Positions 36,874 to 50,344 of a DNA stretch of 64,000 bases are shown here, piece after piece. The stretch is from Circinella umbellata (taxonomy: Eukaryota; Mucoromycota; Mucoromycetes; Mucorales; Lichtheimiaceae): positions 1 through 64,000 of the forward strand of contig JAIWNF010000032.1 in NCBI GenBank assembly GCA_025093555.1. The letters are read 5' to 3'. The position numbers and the translations under genes are program-made. Positions within the stretch are counted from its first letter, which is position 1. Each line of letters starts with the position of its first letter. The notes below the pieces were generated by a model. It did no database searches, was not told the origin of the DNA, and saw nothing but the letters and a program-made list of their open reading frames with translations.

Positions 36874-38689
36874 ATGACAAATGCAACAGTTGCAGTTGTA
36901 GGTGGTGGTTTAGTGGGTACTCTAAATGCCATTTATTTTGCACAAAGAGGTTGGAATGTCAACTTATATGAAGCAAGACCTGGTAAAAATTTTTAATTGC
37001 TTATATATTACAAAAATATAACTATATAATGAGTGACACTCATAATAAATAAATAAAAAAAATGTCAGATATGCGACTTCCTGAAAATAAAGCCAAAGAA
37101 AGAGGAAAATCAATTAACTTAGCATTATCAGAACGTGGATTAAGTGCCCTGAGAGAAACAAAACTTGGATTAGATGAAATTATTCTTGAAGCATCTGTTC
37201 CAATGTATGCAAGAATGGTTCATGTGGGAGATAAACAAATGTCACAAGCGTATTCAGAACATGGAGAAGTAAATAAAGAATATATATTTAGAAGGACCTT
37301 ATGTATCCATTTACTCATTGAACTTTATTATTTTTAGTATATTAATGCAGTTGACAGAGCAAGATTAAATGACTTATTGTTAGATAGAACAGAAACATTT
37401 AAAAATATTTCAGTTTATTTCGAACATCAATTAGTTATGATTGACTTTGATAAAAATATTTTATCATTAAAGACAGGAAGGTAAAATAATTAATAATCAT
37501 AATAATAGTATATTCTATATTTAGTAATCAATTCTTTATCTCCTTAGCACCGAACATCAGTCATCTATTGTTAATCATTATGCAGATTTGATTGTTGGTG
37601 CAGATGGTGCTTATTCAAGAACACGTGGACAAATGATGCGTAGAATGAGGTAATATATCAATGAAAACAATATAAATATATAGTTAACTAATAGAAAAAC
37701 TTTAGAATGAATTATGAACAAGAATATATTGATACAGGTTATTGTGAATTATCCATGCTTCCAAAATTAGATGGAAAGGGTGAACCAGAATTTGTATTAG
37801 ATCCAAATCATTTACATATTTGGCCAAGGCACACTTTTATGTTAATCGCGTTACCCAATCCGGTAAGATAAGATTATACCTTTGGGGTGACACGCATAAA
37901 ATTCATTGAAAAACCTTATTATTATTATTATTATACTAGGATAAAACATTCACGTGTACATTATTTATGCCATTTGATATGTTTAATGAAATTACAACAA
38001 AAGAAAAACTTTTGGATTTTTTTTCAATTCATTTTCCTGATGCTATTCCACTCATTGGTCAAGAACGATTAATGGATGAATATTTTAAAAATCCTAGAGG
38101 TTCTTTAATTACTATTAAATCTTCACCTCATCATTTGAATGGTCAAGCTGTTATTATTGGTGATGCGGCTCATGCTATGGTTCCATTTTATGGTCAAGGC
38201 ATGAATTGTGGATTTCAAGATATAGAAGTATTACATCAAGTATTAGATCATCATGGTATTACTCCTATATTAACAAAGGAAATGAAGGTTCGATTAGAAA
38301 AAGCGTTGACTGATTATTCAAATACCCGAGTGAAAGATGCACATGCTATTTGTGATCTTGCAATGTATAATCATTATGAAATGCGTTCTGCTGTTACTTC
38401 ATTACGCTATTTGGCACGCAAAAAAATTGAAGGATGGATTCATTTGTGGGCTCCACAATGGGTGATACCATTGTATACCATGGTTAGCTTTACTACGATA
38501 CCTTATTCAAAAGCAATTGAACGTTGGCATAAACAAAACTTTTGGTTAAATGTTGTGCTTGGAACAGTATCCATGGTTACTTTGACTGGTCTAACAGGTG
38601 CTATTCTTTTTAATAAAAATAACAGTAAAGAACAAAAAAGCGATATGATTAAAACTGTTATTGATTCTGTATGGAAATATTTCAAGTAA
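36874..38689 (+). CDS. BNA4: Kynurenine 3-monooxygenase
   Basis: Six exons: 36874-36982, 37069-37268, 37338-37480, 37548-37649, 37706-37862 and 37940-38689, all joining in frame. FAD-binding motifs are clear: [14 protein letters not shown] at the N-terminus, [28 protein letters not shown], and [17 protein letters not shown]. The enzyme hydroxylates L-kynurenine to 3-hydroxykynurenine with NADPH and O2, in the tryptophan-to-NAD pathway. The C-terminal hydrophobic stretches ([18 protein letters not shown] and [20 protein letters not shown]) match the outer mitochondrial membrane anchor of the family. Length is normal and nothing is missing. It is convergent with PLD1 downstream. Confidence 0.94.
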
Positions 38690-39031
38690 TATTATCAAGT
38701 TATATTATATTATATTATCTTAATAAAAAAAACAGGGTATGTTTTTGTATGTTGTATATGTGAATTGTGTGAAAAAGAAGAATGAGTGAGTGCTTTGTGA
38801 ATGAATATTATATGTATGACAAGATTGACGATAATAATAATAATTATAAAAAGGAAACAATTTAAGAAATATGTGAAGGAGGAGAATGATTATTTGAAAA
38901 AGAAAAGGTGATTGAATATGGGATTGGGATATAAAATTGGGTTTGTTGTTACCATTGAAGAAGAATATGAATAATAGTATAAAGAAGAATAGTAATTAAA
39001 TATAAAGATGTTAAGTAAAAAAGCAAAAAAA
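38690..39031. other. Convergent 3' spacer of KMO and PLD1
   Basis: About 340 bp of A-rich sequence between two stop codons. It holds only the 3' untranslated regions of both genes. Confidence 0.5.
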
Positions 39032-42000
39032 TTAAGTAAACAAAACCATAGGAAGTACAGCTTCACGTACAGCTGAACCCAACATGTTTTCACCTTTCAA
39101 ATAATCCAATGGGAAATCAACAAGATGTCCCTGAATCGTGGATAATTTTTGTTCAATTTCTTGACTTGATAAACTACGATCTGCTACATGGGCATGTGGA
39201 ATTTTGTTTGTATCCGCAGTAAATTGTCGATGTTGTTCAAAAGTATGTATTGTATCATCTGGAACACAATGAAAAATTTCTCGATAAATCAAACTATTTG
39301 TTGTGGCAGTGTCACGCCAAAGTTTATAATAACAATGATCAGTTAGAGGATCTAATGCAGCAGCAGCTTGTAATGCTTCTTCCTTTTTTAGATCAGTTCG
39401 TTTAGATCGACGTGCAGAATCAAGTACTTGATCAGGTTGATTCGATTCAATATCTCGAATTATTTCTTCACTTGATCTAAAATTTAATGCTTCTGAAGGT
39501 CGACGCAGTGTATTAATATCGTGGTCACCATGAATGCTACCGTTACCGCCTGTTGGAGGAATATCAGCTTTCATTAAACTTGGCCAATCAGTGAAATCAA
39601 GAAGACCAAGATGTTCTTTCATTAATTGCATTCGTAGTGAATGTGCAAATTTTGCAGCCTTATACTATTAAACAGAAAAATTAAGGTTAATATATTATAG
39701 GATTCTCTCTCTCTCTTTCTTCCGTATATCTTAAAAGCTTATATTATGTTAGGATAATAGTGAAGGTGTTTCTTTTACCTCTTTACCATCCATATAGGAT
39801 GGAATCATTTCGGTATCTTCAATTAACATAGCTACTTCCGAGTCTCGATTACCAAGCATAGATCTACATATATAATTTCAAGATAAATATATATAAAAAG
39901 AGAAAATTCATTTAACTACTATATGATTATAATAAAAAAGCTTACCTGTCATTGACATTGGCTATATGAGAAAGTATATAGATGAAATAAAAGTTAATAT
40001 TATTCAATGCATATATGTAATAATAACTTATCCAATCATTCTTCACAAACCCCCCATTTATAATTCCATTTACCTGAACCAATTACTACTAATTTATCAT
40101 CAACAATTAATAATTTGTCATGAATATAAATTAATTCACTGACAAAATAATCCGTTTCATCTTCAAAAACAGTGCCTTCTTTTCCACTTTGAGGAGTATT
40201 TGAACCATTATTATTTAATATATTACTGCTGCTACCTTTCGAATTGGGTCGACTACCAGCGACATAAGCAGTACCATTAGTAGAACAGCTATTACTGGGT
40301 GATTTAAAACCTTCTTTTACATGATCTTCATCAAAATGAGCCCCACTATCATATTTTGGATCCACGTGATGTGCTGTAGGCCGTTTTATACCATTTGGAA
40401 TGATTTTTGCCCAATTACGTAAACTATACCAACCAATATAATCAGATGGATTAATACCAGCTTCTTGAAGTTTTTCACAAATCGAATTACCACCTCTTGA
40501 TATAGAAACATATTCAAAATGCATCACAGAACTAAATAAAAAAAAGAATAATTAGTTATTTTTTTCTTCCTATTTCAATAATTCCTATAGAAACGTACCG
40601 TGCTGCATAAGCTTCACTTGCTGCTAAATCACCTTCAAAAGCAGGAATTAATGGAATGAGAATAAAAATTTTAAATTTTTCACCTTTTTCATGAGCTCGT
40701 TTAATGCGTTCCACCATTGCTTGAGCAATTCTATTCCTTAAAAGTTTATCTTGTGTTGTTGCACTAACTAATGTTATATTACATAATAATTTATAAAATT
40801 GGGTTAAGAAAAAAGAAAGTGGCTATTATTATTATTATATCAAAAGCTTTTACTTACTAAAAAATTGATTCTCAATATAAACATAATGCTTGGCTTTACT
40901 AATACATTCCATATAGGCATTATAAATTGAATGTTCTCTTTCAATGCCTGAACTCCATTGTGCTGAACTTCTTAATAGTTGAACACGACATGAGCCTTTA
41001 AATTTGGTTTCATCACGTGCTGCAACATATTCACCTTTAGGCATTAAAAATGGAACAGTAGGTCGATGCATACCCTTGGAAGCTTTTAAAAAGTTCCATC
41101 TTTGAATAAAATGTCGAGCAATATCTCTTGCAATAGGTCCAACCTATTATTTAATTCAAAATAATTAATAACATCCATATATATATATATATATAATAAT
41201 AAATAAGAAAATCCCCTCTTACCACACCAATAGTAACATCATGCCAAGGCATTCTTGGTGAAATTGAACGATCCACCAATGTTAAATCATGTTGTATTAC
41301 TGTAAAATAAACAAGTAAGTACAATTTGTTATATTCGCAATAATAATAATTATTATAATTTACCATTATTAAAATCTTTTACACGAGGATTACTATAGTC
41401 TTGACCAGGTACCATTTCATAAAGAAGGTGGTCCCCTTGTAAATCATTTAATTTATGTTCATGGGTATCCCAACGACCATAACATAAATCAAGACCACCA
41501 ATAAATGCTAATCTGTTATCCACAATGACCATTTTCTAGTTTGTGTAACATTGTTTTTAAAAGACAGTTAAAAATAAATTATGCAAAAAAATAATATAAA
41601 AAAACCATGTGTTACCTCATGATGTGACCAGAAAAGGACAGTGTTATCAATAGATCGATGATCAGGATGTCTTTGAACTATATAGATTTAAATATCTTTA
41701 ATATTTCTTCCAATTCTTCTTTTTTTTAAAAAATAACTCATTGTTATTATAATTACCAATGATATTCGGATGTTGTTTTTGTAAATGTTTTTTTGTATGT
41801 TCAGAATTAATAGGCAATGCTGCTTCTACTTCTTTATATACAATAATATAAACCATGACACCTTCTTCTGCTTTACGTTTTAATAAGCGATCAATTCTAA
41901 ATTCTTCATTACACACTGGAGGACGACGTAAATACTATTTTATATATCATTTTTGTTAATAAATCTTATTGAAATTATCTATATACTAAAAAAAAATAAT

Positions 42001-44363
42001 CTTTATATACCAATTCTGGAGAAAGCCACCAATCTGCAATATAAATTTCTGATTTTGCTGAAAGAATTGCTTCAGCTACTGCATTGAAGTGATCTAAAAA
42101 TTGAATAATAGTTATGTGTTAGTTGTAAAATCCATCACATCATGGTACCCATCCATATAATAAAAAAAAAGAAAATAGAATTAGAAGTTTTACCTTCACC
42201 ATCAATAAAATATTTCACTTTTGCATGGTGACGAATAGGTGCAAAAGAACCAAATCGATGATTTTTTACCCATGGACTTTCTTGTTGAACTTTTTTAATA
42301 CTTTCCATCCATTCATCCACTTGACGTTTACTACCTTTGATAGTAATTCGACGAAATCTATTTTCCAGACTAATGTGATTATGGTATTTACCAAATATAC
42401 CAGGTGTTCGATTAGATACAGAAAAACTCTTATCCAACATTAAAACATCTGTAGGTTGTTGAGATGCAATATCTTCACAAAAAGCTACATAACTATTTTT
42501 TATAAAATAGATGTTATTTTTAAATTATCCTTTGAAAAAAAAACTTCTATATCTTTTACAAAACAAATAAATACTTACGAATCACGAAGAATCACCCATT
42601 CTTTAGACCAACTGGAAAATTTAAAAAGATGACATATTCGAGTATCAACAAACTGGATCTGATTTTCTAAATAACCTTCTTTTCCTTTCCAACCCATATC
42701 CTGAACAATACTAATAGCTGAAATTTCAAGGAATTCACATAAATCATAACTAACAAGAATATGTGCTCGATTTAATAATTCGGTAAGATAGGTAGTAAGT
42801 GCTTTACGTCGAGCTAATGCAGAGGCCCGTTCCTTTTCTATATCACGTTCTTCATCCGCATCGAATCCCATGGTTGTTTTTGCAGCTTGAATAACGTTTT
42901 GTAATTGGTTAGGAAAAGCTGGAAGTTCAATAGATGATTTGATCTTGAGATTGAAATGTAAGAATGTAAAATCGGTCATGGTTTTATGTATCACCCATTT
43001 GACATCACCATATTGAAGTTCGATACGGAATACATATTGATAAATACCATAACTATTAAGTAATTCTGAATCTGTTACTTCGATCTAAACAATTGAAAAA
43101 ACAAAAAACAGATAAGATATATATTATACGTTACCAAAACAAACAGTAAATGCAAAAAAAAGAAAAGGGTTCGATACTTACAGACATAAGAGGAAAAAGA
43201 ATAGGAGGCTAAACCAAAAAAAGAACTTAGCATTATTTATCTTTATCTTTTCACACACACACGCTCTCAATGTTACACAGTCCATCATTTACCAATTTCC
43301 GACCATCATCATCAGTTGACAGCGCAATAAAAGGTGCTTCAAATGCTGGAGGAAAATAAGGTGCTAATGAATTTGTTGTTGTTACATCATCTGGTTCCCG
43401 TGGATGACTTGGTAAACTATGAATATTCGATATAAGACGAATTTTATCAAATGTTTTCCCCCAATGCAAACGAGCTGCACGTCTTGGACCGATACCAATG
43501 TGAGCTTCTTCTGGCTCAGCAGGTATAGTACTTTCTTGTTCTTCTTCTTCTTGTCGTTGCTGTGGTACTTGTGATTTCTCATGATAATGATCATCCTCTT
43601 CAGAACTTTCTTCTTGTCCTTCTTGTCGTCTTTGTTTTTGTTTTTTGATTGTATCTCGTCGAAATGGATGTTCAAAATAACTTGATTTCCCTTCTTCTGC
43701 AATGGATGGTTCTCGACTTCTTTCAATATCATCTGGTGACGGTAATACATCATCTTCTTCATTACCGTCATTATCGATTGTAGTCGTAGTATGAAAACTT
43801 TTTCTACCCGTGGGTTGCATTTCATATATTTCACTATTGGTTGAACTTGAATCTTCTTCAGTACGTCGTTTATATGATCCGGTCGTTAATTTTGAAGTAT
43901 CAAGTGGATTAAGGTGATGATGATGATGATGATGATATCGTATTGCAGAGCTTTGTCGTTTATTATTATTGTTATTATTATTATTACTGCTACCTTCACC
44001 ACCTCCTGGTGTTGACAATTTGTCTAAAACTTTGTTCCATTGTGTACGAGCATCGAATGTGGATTGTAAAGCACTTGATGGAGCCGACTGAGTCATATTA
44101 CTGCTTTTATTACTTTTATTACTCTGAAACGATTTACGTAGCAATGTATTTTGTGATGGAAGAATATGAGGTCTTCGAGACTCTGGTGATTCAGGAGATA
44201 TTGGATATTCACTACTAGCATGGCGTTGTCGTCTTCGCTGATTGTCTAACTGAGACTGATCAATAGTTATTTCAGGTGTTGTCGTTGTCGCTCCATGGCG
44301 TAGTTCGTTTTTACGTTGTCGAGCAAAATAGTAATCTGCTGGGTCACCAATGGGATTAGACAT
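39032..44363 (-). CDS. SPO14: Phospholipase D1 (Spo14-type) with PX, PH and two HKD motifs
   Basis: About seventeen exons read right to left. Exon 1 (44363-43263) is a long low-complexity, Ser/Asn/His-rich N-terminus. Then come a 27-nt microexon (43182-43208), a PX-like region ([16 protein letters not shown]), a PH-like region ([18 protein letters not shown]), and the catalytic core. HKD motif 1 is [20 protein letters not shown], split by an intron; HKD motif 2 is [19 protein letters not shown], whose end is encoded by a 16-nt microexon (39946-39961). Between 40350 and 40160 an acidic, Ser/Asn-rich insert lies just before motif 2, longer than usual. The enzyme cleaves phosphatidylcholine to phosphatidic acid and choline; in fungi it acts in membrane traffic and sporulation. 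All joins keep frame and no premature stop is seen. Confidence 0.92.
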
Positions 44364-45929
44364 TGGGAAAAGAAAGAGGAGAAAGAAAAAGATTAATTTT
44401 TTTTATTATGTGGAATAGAAGGGAAATATATACACAAATACTTATTAAAGAAAAAAGGGGGAGGAGGAGGGGGGTCAGTGAAAGGGCTACTTGTTTTTTT
44501 TTTCTGAGAAAAAAAGAAGCAAAAGACTTCTTTCTTATATTACAATCATCTCAATCTATTGACTTGCAGGAAACTTTTTTAGTTTTATTTCCCATTATTT
44601 TACCGTCACACAGAAAGACAATCTCATTTATCTTATTATCATAGTATTAAAAAAAAGTGATTTGATTTAATAATAATAATAATGATTGATTTTCATTTTA
44701 TCTTTGAATACTAGAATAATGGCGGATTGTAAGTTATCATTAAACTACTTTGTTGCCGATTATCCTATAAAGAAACTATTAAAAAAATAAAACGGCTGTG
44801 CGGAATTTCGCGAGATTCACTTTTGACAACCTAAAGAAAAAAATTGTTTATTAACCAATTTTGTAACAATCTCCACGTTCAAAAACACTTTATCATGTGT
44901 CCCACATCACATTTTTATATTGAAAAGGGTATCCTATTAAGGAAAAAGAGAGAAAACACAATGAGGGAGAAGCCTTTTTATCAAAAACTAATAACCATTT
45001 ATATTTTTGCTCCTTAAAAAAAAAGTATAAATATACAAGAGACTATATACATTCCATGAAACAAAACAAAACAAAAAACCTATTTTGCTAAGTATTATAT
45101 TTCTTTTTCTGGATGACTCTTGATCATAATGCTGAGACAAAAAGATACGACTTTTAAGGAATAAGAATCCGATTTCCCGTTCTCGGCTGCTGAGTAACTT
45201 TCTTATTACTGCCACTAGTGGCCAAAAGTACATTGACTATCTATGACCACAAGGAAATATTGCAACATAAAAAAGGTTCCTCTCAAGTTCGTAAATAAAA
45301 ATCATAAGAAAAATCTTTTTTTTTTCAACATATAGGGTAAAAATAATTTCACTACAAAAGGAATAAGAAATCGTGTAACCTGAGTAGACAGCTAAAAGCC
45401 TTAAACTACGTCAAACGCGAGTTTATCTAGTGATATTTTCACGTTTTATACAATACATAATATTTATTTCAACTTGACAAAATGAGCAATCGTACTTCAA
45501 TTAGGAAAGGTCCGTGTACAGATACCTGCTTAATACAATGTCAACCGAATCTTACTGTAATTCAAGAAGTTACTTACTACCGACATTGCGTTATTGTTGA
45601 AGTTTTTGTTAGTTAGAAAAGAAAATTAGTAACACGTTTCAATCAGTTATTTTGGTATACTTGATCTAGAAATAATCCTGATAAAACCAGTTCTACTGTG
45701 TATATTTACAAAAAAAGAGAACAATAATGACTTCATAAGGCACGGCGCAGTTCGCATATTTGCCAAAGTCGGTTCTTAGGATAAGAGAAAAAAATCCCTC
45801 ACGGTAGAGGGGGAAGATGAAGAAAGAAAGTAATGGAAGACTAGTTGAGAGTGGAGTTAGTGTGAGGAGGTACATAAAGTAGTCAAGGGAGAAAAAGAAT
45901 GTGAAATAAAGAGCTTGGAGGATTGCCTG
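44364..45929. other. Spacer upstream of PLD1
   Basis: No supported gene of normal size. A-rich and T-rich runs dominate. One small plus-strand frame is listed separately at 45482. Confidence 0.4.
45482..45619 (+). CDS. Small unknown open frame, 45 codons
   Basis: It starts MSNRTSIRKGPCTDTC and ends EVFVS. The composition (two CxxxC-like cysteines, balanced charges, few Asn/Lys runs) is less biased than the surrounding DNA, so it may be an exon or relic of a larger gene. It is not recognised. It is convergent with the LINE relic. Confidence 0.25.
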
Positions 45930-46905
45930 TTTTTTTTTTTTTTTGTTCAGAATAAATTTGATAAAATTGTATGAGAAAATGTAGGTTACAGAAGTGGTAG
46001 TAGTAGATCGATTTGAGCTACCGGGGGTATATTCGGTTGGTGTTCCAACCAAAGAACGAAAGAATTGGAGGCTGTTTTGGTGATGGTTGGGTCTGGGTCA
46101 AATGGGTCGTTGCCATGACAGAGTGCGTCAATATCAAACATTATTGTGTAAGCTGGTTCCGTAAACTAATCCAGTTGCGTCGTTGATTTGGGTTTCGAGG
46201 TCGGTTTGTTAATAATGTGTTTAATTTAAATGATATTGGATCAATGACTACATAGGGAACTTTAAGTCGGATATGTGCATGCAGGCAATGGATGACATGT
46301 TGGCGTGAGAGGTGATTTTGGTTATTGCAATTGTTACATGTAACATCTGGTCGGCCATTAGGCATCCATCCAAGTCGCCAGCGGAGTAAACGGCTACGTT
46401 GGTAGTATGTCACAGGTAGGAACACAATTGGATCAACACTGCCGGTATCACGACAAGCCCAAAGTAATTTTGCTTTGTTGCTGTTTCTCTGATTGTTAAG
46501 AGCAGTATCGTACATGTTGTGAATGGAAATTTTGAGCTGTCTTTTGTCATATGGTGCATTTTGTTGTGGCGAGCTTTTCCATAGTTTTGTTTTCGTGAGC
46601 TGTTGATAGTGTGTTGGACGAGGGGTAAATGTGAGTTGTGGTAATAGTTGTGTTAGTAAGGCATCACCTGGTAACCATCGAATACGGTTTAAAAATCTGG
46701 CTTGTAAAACAGAAACTCTTAATGCCATAGTGGGGAGACCAACGATATGCTGCATTACTGCACTAAATGAAATTTTGCTAGTACTACCATATAACCGGCG
46801 GAGACAGGTGGTTTGGGTTTTATCTAGTATTTTTGTATTTATATTTTGTATGACGAGTCCATATTCCATCTGTAGTCGGATGAAAAAAGTGTGTTTTTTC
46901 ATTTT
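45930..46905 (-). pseudogene. LINE (non-LTR retrotransposon) relic, 5'-truncated
   Basis: The frame 46902-46141 matches the C-terminal part of fungal LINE reverse transcriptases: QMEYGLVIQNIN, CLRRLYGS, MQHIVGLPTMALRVSVLQ, then a zinc-binding CNNCNNQNHLSRQHVIHC. The catalytic part of the reverse transcriptase is missing. After the stop the homology continues in another frame (IMFDIDALCHGNDPF to about 45980), so a frameshift is present. The element ends in a 15-nt A tract on the minus strand (45944-45930), the expected 3' tail. 5' truncation plus an A tail is the usual result of target-primed reverse transcription. Confidence 0.75.
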
Positions 46906-47232
46906 TTAGTTTTCTATATATGGAGAACCATTTGGGGGGACATTTTCTATTTGAAGTAAACCAAAAGTCGGTGGGGGTGCTAATTTTAAAAATCAATGCG
47001 CAGCTCGAGAAGACCTTATTAATGACTACTATTTAGCAGCTGATACCTTATATCTAACCAGGAACGAAAAAGCTTATATTGGGCTTATAAAATTATTAAA
47101 ATGCAGCAAAGAAAAAAAACGCCCAACTCTAAGGCTGAGGGCTGATATGTTTGACAAAACTCACTTTTTTTCTGTTAAAACAACAACAACCCTTTTTAAG
47201 TCACCACTAAAAATATACACGTAAACAACACT

Positions 47233-49538
47233 ATGAATGAAATTAACATTAGCAATTATAATAATATGGACCATAAGATCGATGAATTTCGAAATGCGGC
47301 GAATCAACTTGTTCAACAAATAGGTCACATCAACAATGATAACGAGTTCAAAAGCTATTCGACGACCATTTTGAGAATATTAGGTGACGCTCAGCAATCT
47401 ATACATGTGGCACTAGCTGTACGTATTTCGCAGCGTCATGATTTCACTCGAACTATAAACGACGACGCGGTGGCAAAAACAACCATGATAATCAAGGATG
47501 CCCCTATAACAAAAAGTAAATACAAGTTGTCGCTACAAAATTATCTTACAATAGGAGAGGTATATATATTCGAATCTAGATATAAGGATGCTATACTGAC
47601 ATATGAAAAGGGGATACGAGACTTATTGCCGTCTGAATGGCCACTGCTTTATATGAAACGGCAAGAAGCAAAAGAAACAATGGATCGAAAAAGAATAGAT
47701 TTCATCACGCGTCTCCCATTAGAAATTGCAGCTTATATCTTTGATTACCTTGCGGCAATTATAAAACAGAAAGACCATGATCATGAATTTGATTTGACTC
47801 TGATGGAATGTACATGTGTATCTCATGGTTGGCGTACAGTACTGTTGGGACGGAAATATGTCACCAAGAAAGTATGGACAACTGCAGTATTTTTTGGAGC
47901 AAAAGAATTACCGATGATGAATTCAACAGGCAAATTACTACCGACCGTTGGCAAAAATGTACAAGAACTCAAATTTTGTCGAGCTCAAGAACACCAAATC
48001 AAGAATGTAGTAGAGCTAGCATACGCTGGAAGACTTCCATATTTAAAGGAACTCAGTTTTTGTAAGTCAATTTTTATTACTATTATTGCTGTGTGGTGAT
48101 GATTTACAAAATCAAGATGACAAAAAAAAAACTAGCATGATAGTCAACTAATAAGTATAATTTTACTCTTTTCTTCATCCTGCAACTGGTATTATCAAAT
48201 AGTGTTACATAGCGAATACAACGACATGACTTCACACAAACGGTGTATATCACTTATAACACATTGCTATAATAATTTGGTGAGTCTGGAAATCAATATT
48301 CCGTATACACGACATCAAGAAATCCATTCTCCATTTTGTTTAGACGCAGTGCTAGCGACATGTCTAAATTTAAAAGAGCTCAACATTCTTTCTAAAAACA
48401 CTAATGTCAGCTTTAATCCGACTACAGTCTCACTTGATTCAAATATTAAATTTTCTTTAACATCATTATCAGTAGCCATTGCTAATGATAATATGAGCAG
48501 CCTACTACTCGAAAAACTGATACCCTACTGTCCACATCTAAAAATTCTCATTACAAGCAGTACAAGCCCTGATGTTTTAAATCTTTTGAATCACCACTGT
48601 CTTAGACTCGAGCACCTTTTAGTCCATCCTGTCATAGATCTGCTTTATAAATCGCGTCCCGACTTCCATCATGTTATGAGTAGCTACAGCAACAGCAACA
48701 ACAATTGCACCACCATCACTCCCTCATCCTCTCTACAAACCATCAACTTCCAGGGTCAAAGTATAACTCATGAATATGCTGAATCCTTGTTAGCACTTTT
48801 CTTAAAAGGACAACATACGATAAAGTATATCAATCTTGATTTTAATAAGGCAAAACTCCAAACACCAGACGGGATCTATTATTTATGGAATATCCTCACG
48901 AATCATCCACGATTGGGACCTAGCGAATTATTTACCCAATTGACAACTTTGAAAATAAAATATGCGTACACCCGTTCACCATCAGAAGAAGAAGCAAGAT
49001 TCATCGCTTCTATTGAAGCTTTTATAACCCAACATTGCCGATTATTGGAGACATTGTCTTAAGTGTAACCAATACATTCCCGGAAAGTTTTTATCTATCA
49101 CTTACAACGCATTTATCTAAGCTTTCCCATTTTAAAATATTAGCACCCATTCATCAGCCAGGTTGTACTGGCTTACAAGAATTTTTCGAACATCATGCTC
49201 ATCTTGAACACAAATCATCACTACGAACATTCTCTCTCGGGAAAAGTCGCAAAACTTGGTTTGTCACAGATGCATTGCTTTTCCCGTTGGGTGATATCAT
49301 TTCACTAGAGAAAATAGCTCTTTATGGTCCCTTTATGAAATGTACGAGAGAAGGAACTCATGTTTTTTTAAAAAAAATAACTCGCAGTACTAGTTTACGT
49401 GAAGTCCTTTTTCACGACGTGGGTTTCTTGGAATCAAATGTTATAAAAGAATTGGAAACATTCACTGGATTGAAATGTGTAAAATCGGTATCACCGACAC
49501 CTCATCTTCAAACATGTCACTTTATTCGACGTTCATGA
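47233..49538 (+). pseudogene. TPR/F-box/LRR protein, copy 1, with a single-base frameshift
   Basis: Exon 1 (47233-48061) encodes a TPR-like hairpin (YLTIGEVYIFESRYKDAI, YEKGIRDLLPSEWPLLYM) followed by an F-box (FITRLPLEIAAYIFDYL to VSHGWRTVLLGRKYV). Exon 2 (48203-49538) is a leucine-rich repeat region (LISLITHCYNNLVSLEI-like repeats). Intron borders are identical to copy 2. TPR + F-box + LRR is the layout of Dia2/Pof3-type SCF ubiquitin-ligase receptors. At about 49060, ...LETLS ends in TAA; one missing T relative to copy 2 shifts the frame, and the LRR region continues as VTNTFPESFYLSL in the next frame to 49538. Either a true pseudogenising deletion or a base-calling error. Confidence 0.75.
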
Positions 49539-50026
49539 TCACATTAGCAAAAAATACGTCAATCTTTTTTTTTAACTCTTGTACGTACTTTTATATCATT
49601 GTACATTTTTATCCCTTCGATATTTGCAAAATATATTTATCTAGGCTATACGTATTTCATTCTAAATAAAATGATGTGTATGATTTTTTTTATAACTTTT
49701 CTGGTTTCTTTTACTAGTACCTCGTCCAAATACTGCTCGAAAGTCAAAACCATCAAGTATATAGAAATTTTAATCCATTTTATTTTTACAATATTATTTT
49801 TATTGTCGTTTGTTTGACGTTTTTGAAAAAAAAAATATAAATTACAAAGCCAAAAACAAGATGTATATAGGTATAATACAAAGGCAATATGGGGAAAGAA
49901 ATATGATACGTAGTATATAAATATTTTGGGCGTGAGAACAATGTGTAGATATAAAAGGAAGGAAGAATTGCCTTTCAGTATAAGAAAAAGTTAAATAACT
50001 TTAATAGGCGGTAGAAGAATGCATAT

Positions 50027-50344
50027 TCTTCATGATACAGTAGAAATTTTGTTTGTATCATGATCCGGTACAGTATTAAGAACAAAATGAAGAGAGTACT
50101 GAACAGCACCAGGATAATTCCAGTTTGGATTCTCTTGCCCAGTTAAATTAGCTTTTCCTCTTGTTGGGGAAATAATAAATTCTTTGTAGCGAAAACATGT
50201 TTTTTGCTACTCTTGAAAAGGTATCATCATATAAGTGAGGTTTTTTGTTTGTTTGACTTAGGCCCCCACAACAGGTTTTTTGGGACACATCATTGAGTAA
50301 TGGCCTGTTAAGCCACAATGAACACAACGTCCGCGACAAGGCAT
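50027..50344 (-). CDS. Small CCHC zinc-knuckle protein
   Basis: Exon 1 starts at 50344, MPCRGRCVHCGLTGHYSMMC, a perfect C-x2-C-x4-H-x4-C zinc knuckle. A ~66-nt intron is likely (donor after KKP near 50280, acceptor near 50212). The second exon continues TCFRYKEFIISPTRGKANL and QENPNWNYPGAVQYSLHF, ending near 50027. The protein would have about 80 residues and bind single-stranded nucleic acid, as such knuckles do. It is convergent with the F-box gene and is part of the segmental duplication; the copy near 63600-63780 has decayed. Not recognised beyond the knuckle. Confidence 0.45.

Noticed and set aside
44988..45233. An 81-codon minus-strand frame in the PLD1 upstream spacer
   Set aside because: Hydrophobic, homopolymer-derived composition, no recognised motif and no homologous copy in the window.
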